A stretch of DNA of 64,000 bases from Undaria pinnatifida. Taxonomy: Eukaryota > Sar > Phaeophyceae > Laminariales > Alariaceae. The notes under the pieces were generated by a model. The model saw only the letters and a program-made list of their open reading frames with translations. It searched no databases and had not been told where the DNA came from. Location: assembly GCA_012845835.1 (NCBI GenBank), contig JABAKD010000016.1, positions 20,689,196 through 20,753,195 on the forward strand. Direction: 5' to 3'. The position numbers and the translations under genes were made by a program. Positions 1-10,800 of the stretch are shown piece by piece. Numbering within the stretch: the stretch's first letter is position 1; every line of letters begins with the position of its first letter.

Positions 1-2448
1 CGCGTCGATTTTTGTTGGGTACCTAATCATGAATACAGCGATAGAACAATACGTACAAAAAACCAGAGACCTAAGCAAGCCAGGCAGAGATTTATAGGTA
101 AAAAATACATTCGGGCGACGTTTTCCTGAAACTACTGACGCACGCAACCGTTCTCAAATGAAAAACACAGCCTAGGTCGGTTTTTCTGATTTTTATTATT
201 AGTGGGGTGTTCTGTACTCTGTATGACGAAGAAAACCGAACATCAAGGCAGCAGGTATTCCCGACGAGTTATTATGTGCACGCGCTCCTCCAGTACTGGA
301 GCCAAGCCCCGCAGTGTTCTTGGCCCACAAATAGCGCGGTGGGGGCGGAGGTTATATTGTTGGACGAACAGAGAGAAAACAAACCGAATGTACTAGTTAT
401 CGTAGGAGGCACTTTGTAGGAGTCATCATGGAACAGATCATAATCCAGTACGGATGCCACTGCCATCGAGAAGGAGCTTTTGTCCACGGACAAATGCCCA
501 CGTCGGTTGCGTTGTCTAAACATTTTCCAGCTCTAGCTTAACCACGTCTTAGTTTTAGATTTTGGTCACAGGCTGGTTCAAGTAGAACAACCCAATTTCT
601 CTCCCCCACGAATGCCTCTGGCAATGTCTAGTCAAAGAGTTAATGCTTGGTATCATACTGACCCCCATGACCAGAGGGTTTGTTTTTGAACGGCCTTGAG
701 CTGTCTCTAGGAGCGACACTCGTATCGATCAATGACAGGTGTTCAACTTTTAAAATAATATTCAGGCTTCTCCAAGCGGGGGTGAAAAACAAATTTGCGC
801 CGCATTTTGCACGATCTGATTGGACGTACTCCAAGGCATGTCTGTAGAATTTTTCGCGCAAAAAAATCGAGTACCTGATCTGACTGTGTTCAGCATCAAG
901 CACAATCTAGCGAAAAAGCTGGATCCTACAATAAAACCAAGCCAATTTGAAGGATATAACGCGTATTACTCATTTTTACGCACAAAAGTCCAAATGTCCA
1001 CGTCCGTTTTAGAGAGATAGACACTGAGTTTTTGCACGTGTTCTACATGACCATCCCAAGGTCTGACCTACGTTTATATATATATATATTCGTCGAAATA
1101 TTTAGGCTAAGAAGGTGGTCCACATTTTCCGAAACAAAGTTAAACTGGCGAAAAATCAGGCCAAAAACAAAAACAAATAACAACAGGTGAGGTCCTCGCA
1201 AGGGGGACACAGAAGACGTGTGCAAATTTGACGGTCTGAATCGAAAAAACGGCGTGGACATTCGCCGTGGAATAAATTTGGGGTTTTTAGCGTGAACCAG
1301 CCTGTACAGTGAGCTAGAGCGGAATGATGAAATTTGGTTCAAAGAGTTAATGGGCGCGTTGCTCTTCGTGTGTCTCAAGCGCCGGTTCGGCAGCGTCGGA
1401 GGAGGGGGGAAGTGAAGCGGGGAGAATCGGCCAACTGATTGGCTCCTAAACGCAATGACGTTATATATTGATCGAGTTTCATTACAACGCCGCACGCCAC
1501 ATTTGGCAGTGCGACGTTGATTCGTGTTGATTATTGGTCCACGTTCGATGGAGCAAAGGGTATCTCTTCCTTCCATAAGTGCCATAGGCTAAAGCGTGCA
1601 CTTCTGTTCACAACGCAATACAACAGCAGCAGCAGCAGTAAATCACTTTCGGCGGCGCCTGTTGTGAACGCCCGTTCCATGGCAAAACTCTCGATCCTCG
1701 CCTTCACTCCACCGACAACAGATCCAACTCGGAGCACGGCACAAAAATCACCGATCACCCAGCCCCCAGTAGGTGTCCACTACTTCACGCGAATGTACAC
1801 CCTTACAGCTCACCGTCTCAATCGACTACTACTGCTCCCTGGGCTCAGGCCACAAGCTGACCGCCCTTATACGCGCCTGTCACCCTTCTAGAACTTCAAG
1901 AATGATGTTACACACTATTTACAAGTAGTTTACCAAACTGTTCAAGTAGTTTATTCTCAAAGACGACTGTGAAGTTCTAAAGGAGCTAAGGGAAACACGC
2001 CACCGCCACCGTCTATCCTGTTTGCAATATTCGCTTTCCAAGAGCATGACCGACTTTTTATCCCACGGCCTTGCACACCAAAAAGAAGAAGGCACCCAGC
2101 CCAACCGCTTCCAGTCAAGGATGGATGGACCTCCGCTCGAACGATCGTTTTCTGCACTAACACATACCAGGTATTACTATGCATCTATTCAAGCCTGTTC
2201 ATATGTGTATAGAAGACTGTTGAACTGCATTAACGCTCCCACTCCCACACCAGCCGACACATACGGTTCCAATCCCCCAGCTGCGTCCAGTCCCTCACAC
2301 AGCCTATCCGTGCCCTGGGGCCACACGCCACGCAATGTGCCATCGGCGCACCCCCGATTCCGCGGTGAATATTGGCTTTCTTCAGCCAGTGCTTCCGTAT
2401 GTTATCACCAAGGGTATTACGCTATCCCCGGTAGAAAGCGCTCAGTAT
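1..2448. other. 3' flank of the kinase gene, no supported gene
   Basis: Only short, mutually overlapping ORFs without domain-like composition are present, and none has convincing splice signals. The stretch downstream of the kinase stop codon must contain its 3' UTR. A TTTATT (AATAAA on the minus strand) lies at 1950-1955, about 500 bp past the stop, and is a possible polyadenylation signal. The spacing is long, so this is weak. Confidence 0.4.
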
Positions 2449-4839
2449 TTAGTACCAGTACACGTTCTGTTTGGGGGGAACGAATGCACCCGGGTGGTAG
2501 TACCAAGGGGGCCTGCACGCGACGAAACGTGGCTGCTGCGGAGTGGCCGCCCACCCGCCGTATCCGTCACACGGGGCATGAGCGCGCGGAGACGGAGCCG
2601 GGCCACCGTAGGGAGGGCCTTGAGGAACGGCTCCCGCTTGCCAGGAACCGCCCTGTTGCCGCGTGTACGAGTTAATGCCGGGTACGGCTGAAGCCATACC
2701 AGCGGGGGGGCGGTACCCGCCGTATAGCTCCCATCTCACCCCTACACTAGTCGGCGCAACGCTACCGCACCGGGACAAGATGCCCCCGCTCGCCCAGTCG
2801 AGGGCCACCCGCGGGGGTGGCGGCGCCCGATCTTCTGGGGGGAATGGGGACGCGGCCACCCCACCGAAGCCCCCGTGAACATCGGGAAGCGGGGGGAAAA
2901 CCACTCGCTGTTCCTGGACAAACCTCTCCCTGCAAGGGGGTTCACCAGCCCTCTCCCGGACCGGGTCGTACCCTTGGCCTGGTCCGGACGGGGTCGGGCA
3001 GTCCATATTAGTATGCCCGACACAAGCGGCCCCGACTGGCCCGACAGTCCCGACGGCGGATAGAGGCCCCGAGTGCCCCGGACCCATGGCGGTGGCTGCG
3101 TAATACCGCTGATGTACGGCGACGGCGTGCGGAGGTGGGGTGTAGCAGTATCTGAGGGTTTGCCTCTCGCTGGTCTCCGGTACTGCTGCGGGCTCCGGTA
3201 ACCCACACCGCGGCTGAAGGCCATACTCCCACCCCTCACCCGTTGCTGCCAAGCTTGACTGCGGGTAGCACACTGTGACATCTGGCAGTGCTTGGGGCGG
3301 CAAGCAGGGACTTTGTGTTCCGGCGTTTCTGGGCGCGTATACGCTCGGCGCGTGGCTCTGGTCGCAACCTACAGCAGGAGCTGGCCAGTAAATGGCGCCC
3401 CCCATAGCTACTCCCGCTTCGTATGGGATGTGGGGTGGCACCTCCCAGCAATCGGGCTGCTGGAACGTCTGCGGGTACCCCCATGGCTGTGTGGATCCCA
3501 TACCGTAGGCCGCTTGCTGCGGTTGGGGGGCGGGCGGGACCTCCCTCCAGTTTTCTCTTGTCGGTGCAACGTGGCAGACACCACCGACGTCGCCAGCCGT
3601 CCCACCAATCCCTTGCGGAAGAGCGACAGGGCCCCCGGTGGGTACCGCTTGTCGCTGCCACTGGGCCCCCTTTCTTCTGTTCCTGATATTAGCCGAGGCA
3701 CGTTGCGGAGGTCTCCACGTTTTTCTACGGGATCCCTGCCGAACAGTGCCCCTCCCGTCAACAGGGACGGGCACGTTTGCACCAGCCCTGTGAGAAGCAG
3801 GTGTCATCCCCTGGGAGGCCTGTGCCGGCGCACCGGCATCGACTTGACCGATCCTGCCGTTTCCACCGCGGCCACCTTCACGGACCTCGCCCGCCCGAGA
3901 CGCTAAAGCTCCGTCCGTCTCTCCGGGGGCAGAAATAGCGTTCTGGACGCTAGACGGACTACCCCATTTGATGTCGACCATATCCGGCATCGATCCTTGG
4001 CACCCGACGTCTCCCGTCGAAACGCCTTCTTCTACCGACACACAAGCAGTGGTGTCAGTTACCGCTGTCGTTGCGGATGTGTCTTTCGAATCAGAAGAAA
4101 AAGTGGTGTTACCATCACCACCACCACCACCACCACCACCACCAACACCGTCCCCGCCGCCACCGACTCCACCTCTACCACTGTTCGTTGAGCATGCAGA
4201 AGAAGCAGCGGCACCATTCGCAGCCGCAGCAGTAGCAGTAGCAACAGTAGCCGCAGGACCAGCAGCAGTAGTAGCAAAAGCAGTAGCAGCAGGATGAGCG
4301 CAAGCAGTAGCAGCAGGAATACGATCAGCAGCGGGCGAAACAGGTGCACCATCAGTAAGTGAAGCAGAAGCAGCAGCCGCCGCATCGGCAGGCGAATCAG
4401 AAGCAGCAGTGGCCGTATCAGCAGGTGAAGCATCGGCAAAAGGAACAGCTCCGTCGTCGACGACCACTTCAGGCACGCAAACGGTATTTCCCGCAACCGT
4501 TCCCTCCTCCGACTGGCGAAGTTCTACGCTTCCATTCCCTTCCCCGCCTGTAGCCCACCCGCCACCGTCACTGTCACCACCGATACCCTCCCCGGAAACC
4601 GCCACCAAAGGGGGCCCAGCTGAAAAGGCACCTCGGGATCCAACTTGCGATCGTAACAGAGGCTCGGACTGCTGTGGAGCGTCAGCTTTATGCTCTATCG
4701 CCGGCGACGCGGCACCCACGGACAATGGCTCATTCCCTAGAAGTTGCTTGCTGACTCGTGTTGCTAGTTCCCCCAAGGTCTTCATGGGGGGGCGCAGTTT
4801 AGGATCTGGAGAGGTCGCTAGGTCTACCACCGCCAGCAC
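2449..4839 (-). CDS. Terminal exon: end of kinase C-lobe plus 770-residue low-complexity tail
   Basis: The exon starts after the acceptor TTATAG at 4840 and reads VLAVVDLATSPDPKLRPPM, the last helices of a kinase C-lobe with the conserved Arg. It then runs 797 codons to a stop. The tail has Ala-rich runs, a Gly-rich run (near 4130) and Pro/Gly/Tyr/Gln-rich sequence, and ends in an aromatic segment (QNVYWY). Such tails are usually disordered. The underlying DNA has CAG/GCA and CAC/CCA microsatellite-like runs (4090-4420), so length polymorphism between strains is likely. Several long ORFs on the plus strand here are shadows of this exon. Confidence 0.8.
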   Translation of the reverse strand: MLAVVDLATSPDPKLRPPMKTLGELATRVSKQLLGNEPLSVGAASPAIEHKADAPQQSEPLLRSQVGSRGAFSAGPPLVAVSGEGIGGDSDGGGWATGGEGNGSVELRQSEEGTVAGNTVCVPEVVVDDGAVPFADASPADTATAASDSPADAAAAASASLTDGAPVSPAADRIPAATACAHPAATAFATTAAGPAATVATATAAAANGAAASSACSTNSGRGGVGGGGDGVGGGGGGGGGDGNTTFSSDSKDTSATTAVTDTTACVSVEEGVSTGDVGCQGSMPDMVDIKWGSPSSVQNAISAPGETDGALASRAGEVREGGRGGNGRIGQVDAGAPAQASQGMTPASHRAGANVPVPVDGRGTVRQGSRRKTWRPPQRASANIRNRRKGAQWQRQAVPTGGPVALPQGIGGTAGDVGGVCHVAPTRENWREVPPAPQPQQAAYGMGSTQPWGYPQTFQQPDCWEVPPHIPYEAGVAMGGAIYWPAPAVGCDQSHAPSVYAPRNAGTQSPCLPPQALPDVTVCYPQSSLAATGEGWEYGLQPRCGLPEPAAVPETSERQTLRYCYTPPPHAVAVHQRYYAATAMGPGHSGPLSAVGTVGPVGAACVGHTNMDCPTPSGPGQGYDPVRERAGEPPCRERFVQEQRVVFPPLPDVHGGFGGVAASPFPPEDRAPPPPRVALDWASGGILSRCGSVAPTSVGVRWELYGGYRPPAGMASAVPGINSYTRQQGGSWQAGAVPQGPPYGGPAPSPRAHAPCDGYGGWAATPQQPRFVACRPPWYYHPGAFVPPKQNVYWY

Positions 4840-7800
4840 CTATAAGCATATTGTACGCGGCGCGGCAGGGACAGAGAAAGCAGGGGCAAGGATTTGGAGA
4901 GTGGAGAACAATCGGGAGATAGAGAGGGTACTGGGGCGAGAAAATGGGTCTATTATTCGTACGCGAAGGTCCACCGCGGTACTTATCGAAAATAGAAGTT
5001 CACAGGGTGTCAGCTACCGGTGCAGGTCCCGTCTTCTTGCATCATTGCGGATTCCATTGTGCAACATCGCTGAAAAGCACCGACGAAATATTGGGTTTGC
5101 GCAGCATCGCTCTAACGGTGCCAGGTTTCAGTTCAACCCTGGATAGTTGGGGATTAGAAAACGCCGTCGTACCTCGTTTTTCATATAGCCTAGTTCGTCG
5201 CACAGGTGCGCCGGATCGAAGAGCTTGCGGCGCTGGGCGGATGTACACATGTTCCGTAGCGTCCACTTTTCCTGCACACGCGTCGGTCCAGTCGGCCACC
5301 CCCAATCAGAAACGATCTGCTACTACCTACGACAGCGAGTTTTCTACTCCCTGCGTTAGCTCGTCCACGCATATATCCATCATGCTAGAAAAAAAGTGGG
5401 CATAATTGTACTTTTCGAGCAATACCAAGAGAATAACACAAAGTGGGCAATGCTCACACAACTCTCAGAATAATCGTGAGCATGCCAAGCCTATACGAGC
5501 CAAAGGTGATTATTCCGGATTCATTATGCGCATATGTATGACGCAGTGAGGACTGATTCTAGGATGCAGCCCCCGAAAAAACCAGCGATTTTATTCAACT
5601 AATGCACCATGGCTGTTCGTCACATCCACGGCTCCCCAGCACTTTGGCACGCGTTTTATGGGTAACACATAGCTTGTCTGCTACTCTCGACGGAAACACC
5701 CCGCTAAAACACGGTGGTCGCGCTTTTCAATTACACACATGCCAAGGGAAGAGAGTCTGACTTTCGCGGCTTCTGAACCCGCAACACCTCGCGAGCTACC
5801 AGACGACATCTACGGCGTGCTAACCAGCCAGCGGGACGGCGGCTGGAAAGGACACCAAGGGGCTGGCGGGGGGAGTCGGAATGCGAGTTGGTGTAGCGGG
5901 TGGTGTAACAACACGGTCAGGGACTCACCAAATATTTCCTCTGGTACACAGGCTCCAGGTCCTTCCACTCCTCGTACCAGCCCTCCGGTTCTACCGCCTT
6001 CAGGGCAAAGCATGAGATCGCACGGTTAAGCGCAGGCCGGGTGTGAGATGTCCCCGCAAACCGTTCCCGTGGAAATTAAGAAATCAAGAACGAAACGCGA
6101 CATTACAAACTGGAGTTTGTCCAGTACACATTATCATGTAGCGTTTGGTAAGACGTGACGCGAATCGTGCTACCAAAGGGGTAGCGATATTTGGCCCCGA
6201 ACACTTGTCAGTGACGTGGTTCCTCTACCCAATATCGTTAGAATATTGCATGTCTTTATCAATAGTGTTGGCTGTCTACCTTGGCCATGGGATTATTCAT
6301 GGGGTATCATTTGCGATAACTGACACCTCACACCATACATGTATCGCCGCCTTGCTCGGCGTACGAGGAGGAATACCGATAAGAGCATCCCCGGCAGATA
6401 AATACAGTACACGACAGGGGTTATCGACTCTACTGGAAACTTCCCTTACGAAACAGGATAGACGGGTAAAATCAAAACTAAGAGGATACGAGGTTGACAG
6501 TGGCCCCTTGGCAAGCTGGTTTGCTCGCGGCACGAGGATGACCTCAACACTTGGGGGTAACTTGGTCGTAATCTCTTAGACGTGGAGAGGGCCAACGGAA
6601 AGGTGGCGTATAGAATTATTTCTACCAGGCCAAGTATTCATCTGAACGATACTGCTGGTTACTATTTCTCGTGTTTATATGTTGCCATCCGGCAACGTGC
6701 AGCAGGAGCGTCAATGCCGATCGATCGTGCATACTGATACTCCCAGAAGGTAGAAGATACTGCTGGAAACTCCGGCAAAATGTTGGCGCAATGTTCAGTT
6801 GTGAAGCTGCAAGGGAAGCAAAAACAAACTGTTTCAATGGAATACTGCTGTCGCTGCTATATGGCCGTCGCATTCGTCTATGAACATGCTCTGTTATTCG
6901 CACAGCGCGAGAGTGTTTCGCGCTACACGAAACTAACCGTCCAGGCCATGACTGCTACTCGTCACCTCGCACGGCCGACATCCTCAACAGTTCCCACCGT
7001 GGGGTAGTCACACATCACGACAACACTAGGTACAGAATACGGCTGCTGCACACAACAGAAGACCAAAATGTAAAATGTAAATGTGGTTACATCAAATGTT
7101 ATGGCGGCACCCATTTGTTCTTCTCCGTGGCCGCGTTTTCCCCAAGCTTTCCCCCCACGCTTACGCCAGATATCGTTCTTAACCCCCCTGCTCCCACGTA
7201 TGCGAGGAGATAGCTACTGGCTACACACGGCGAACCCGGGAGGGAGAAGGATAAGCAAGGCTTTTGTTTGTGTAACGTATGGGAAGAAAGCAATGGGCGC
7301 CTGGAGGTATCTCTAGTAGGAATAGGAACGGTGCTCCGTCCCGAGTAGGACGCGTAGTTCATTGCCAAACAACTAACGCGGATAACATACGAGTACGTCC
7401 CTTCCATTTTGTCGACCCGGCGTGTATACGTCGACATAACAGCACTCACTTTGTTAAAAAACATGTTGCGGCTCTTGTAGGGGGGCTTGGATGCTATTTG
7501 CAGAACGATCAGCGCCATCGCAAAAACGTCCTGCTCTGGACGGCACGGTAGATGTTTCTCCAACAAGGCCTCTGGTGGCATACTGCCCAAGGTCCCGTGT
7601 CCCTTGCAGAGGTCTCCGAAAGCTGCCACATTGATTGAGAAGCAAAACATGGGAATTGTTTGGCAGAGAGTCATAGAAGAGACGCTACTGCTGTGCGGAA
7701 GGATGTTCGGCTTCTATCGGAACGACATCTACGCTACGTTGTCGGAGGGAGAATATTGCAAAAATGAAAATAATCAGTCGCCGTGAAACACGCGGCCACG

Positions 7801-10800
7801 CACAGGGGTGTCACACGTACGGCATTCGCCGGCGGCGGCGGTAACCAGGATAGCGACAGCAGTAATGGTGATGATAAGATACACATAAAGGTTTTATGTA
7901 ATACATGAACCAACATAACGGGCGCCTAAATGTTGGCGGTGTGTCTATTAGGAGTAGGAATGATGCTCCGTCTCCAAAGGGATGCGTGATCAACGGTTAA
8001 ATAACGAAGGCAAGCAACAAATGAGTACGCCCTCTCCCCCCCCGCCCCACCGCACGCTACGCTTTCGCTCCACGATAAAAACATATTTTTCGCTCACCCA
8101 ACGCAAGGCCAAAGTCGATCAGCTTGCCCGTGGTGCGGCAAGTCCCAGAGTTGTCTGGAAACAGGAGTATATTGGCAGGCTTAAGGTCATTGTGACCAAT
8201 ACCGTGCTGGTGGAGATGGTCGACGCCTGCGATAGCTCCGGCCACGACGCTGCGAACCAGCAAGGACGCAGAGAATTGCACAGGAGGAAAAGCGGGAGGT
8301 AAGTTTTCCCTCCAGTGCAGTTTGCTGGTATAAACCAGGTATGCATTAACAGCAACCCTGATCTAAAAATATAACTTTCCGGCAATAATGTATTTTCAGC
8401 CTTCGGCATTATCCACCGGTGATAACCGGTAACCCGGGGATCACATTCTTGGTGTAGTCCTGGATTTGGAAGTCTCAAATTGGCCTTCACGAAGAAATAA
8501 TTTCCATTGAATATGCAGACGTTCTTAACCCGGGGATAGGGGACATTAAATACCAACCTGACGCTTTATCTTACCCGCCCGGCAGATTCACAACCGGTGA
8601 TAACCGGTACCTGGGTTACTCCCATCCCTGCAAAAAAAGGGAGGCGCAGGTTCCCCTCAGATTGTTATCATTGAGCCTGCCACCCGTCAATGAATGTGCA
8701 GCATGATCTTCAACGCCGATTACTCACGAATTTTCCCAGAAAGTATAAGAACGCCGAGGGAAATCCATGCTCTAAAAATAATGTTTGCTGAATGAGTGTG
8801 GAGTGAGCCATGCTGCGTACAGCAAGGGTGCACCTACTTTTTGCTGGGGCTCCTCACCCGAACTCCTACAGTACTCTTACAGTACAGTAGCTTGAACTCT
8901 GACCACGATAACATGGGAAGGTGATGAACTTTGCCATACATAGACTACAGCAGGCACGCAACCAAAAAGTATGTACAGCTCTAACGCTGTTGAGTGCCAC
9001 GTAGTTCTTAGGGTGAGGAGGGCTGCGTCAGTGGGAAGAAAAAAAGTGATAGCGTTACATTACGAGCGCGCGTCGGAATGAGCGTGGAGCCATGGTACGG
9101 TAGAGGCGGTGCACTTGTTTTCTCACGTACGGGTAGATTAGTCTCTCCTCCGCCAAGGACCGATCCAATGCACTTGGAATCCTGCTTGTGGTTTACTAAT
9201 CTCAAAAGAACCTCGGCTATTGGGCGAGGTGTAATACTCTTCATGGTAGGAGCTGATGGTTTCCGGGTATATCGCCCATAACGTAGATGGCGTGCTGATT
9301 TCCGACCATGATGGCTGCTTTACGACGACGTGACCGATAGTTACTATTGCCTACTGTGTACGAGTTCAGCAGCGCAGCAGCGGCACTGGTCTAGGCAACA
9401 AACAGCACACGGCCTCACCCAAAGGCCTCGCCCAAGCTCCCATCCTCCCCATCCAATGCGAGATGATCTAGGTCACCATTTCCCATCTCGAGCAGGAGCA
9501 TCAAGTTAGAGCTGGAACGGTCGTCCATTGCTTTGGCTTGTGCGATATTCATATGCGGGGGAACTCTGCCGCAGAGTCGGGGTGAACATTGACGCACAAG
9601 ACGCAGAGGGGGCGGGGGCGGGGGGGGAGATGGGTATTCATAATCAAGTATGGTCGTGCGAGTCTCAACAGGGGGGGGCGGGGGCGTACTAATTTGTTGC
9701 TTCCAGTAGTCATTTCGCCATTGACCACGCATGCATCCCTTTGGAGACGGAGCACCGTATACTCCTAATAGAGACACCTCCTACATTTGGGCGTTCATTA
9801 CGTTTCCGCCATAAACATGAAAATGTTGTGATAGTCTGATCTCATTCCTGTTGGGCCGTCAAATAGGGGGGGACGGGGGGAGTATGTCACGTGCAAGAGC
9901 GCATTTCTATCGGGTGATAAACTGCCGTGCAGGGGAGCTGCACCAACTTTTCAAGCTGAACATTCTAAGGGGGCGGGGGGGCACCGCGCGTGGGGTGGGG
10001 GGATAGGACGCCACCTTGCAATAGCGCCTCAACACGGGAGCGGGGACGGAGTTAAGGGAGAGGTGGTTGGCTGTCCCCTTGCCCCAACGCTCTAAAAACA
10101 AGGGAGCGTGAAGGGTGTCATGATACAGGCGGGCCGAGCGGTGCTCGTACTGCTGTGCGTCCTTTCCTTTCCTACGTTAGAGGGTACTGGCGATACAGAA
10201 CCGTATTTTCCCACGACCGATCGACCGACCGACCGGCCGGCCGACCCCTGCTAATCGCCCAAAAATATGGAATATTGCACCAGGTATGTATCTGCATTTT
10301 CCGCGCAACTTTCCCACAGCTTGGGGTGTAATGACGACGAAGCCCTTGTGCTCTCATCAAAATGAAAACAGAAATGCTTCTTGTGACATAAACATCAGTC
10401 ATCGGAGGGAGCTGTCAACCAACGGCAGACGTGTTATACCATATAGGACGGAGTGCCTACGATATGTACCTGGCAGGTGTACTACAGTCGTGCATGCACC
10501 ATGCCAATGTGCACCATGCTAATGCTGTATTGTGGGATGACATACACACCCCTCACCGGTTGTGCACCGACATTTCGGCCTTGAGACCGTCACTTTGAAT
10601 CTTTAGGCCGAACGAATCTGCCGGGTCGTCGTCCTCGTCCTGTGGCAGAAGAGGTGGTTACCGCAAGCGGCGAGGAAAAACAGGTAGAGGGGAGCACGGG
10701 ACGCAGTTGGCGGGGGGGGCAGTGGGAGGGGGGGCGTACTCGTTTGTTGCTTGTCTTAATCATTAGACCATCGACCACGCATTCCTTACGAGACGGAGCA

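Noticed and set aside
1043-1585. 180-codon minus-strand ORF
   Set aside because: No recognisable domain, Arg/Ser/Pro-biased composition and no splice context; probably chance.
2022-5146. Several ORFs of 70-245 codons on the plus strand opposite the last kinase exon
   Set aside because: They are shadows of the minus-strand exon; its frame joins the kinase core in phase, and none of the plus ORFs has a domain.
9907-10130. Candidate kinase exon (YEHRSARLYHDTLHAP... region, minus strand) for the alpha-C helix
   Set aside because: It ends in phase 0, which does not fit the next exon; exon 10639-10557 fits both phases and carries the alpha-C pattern.
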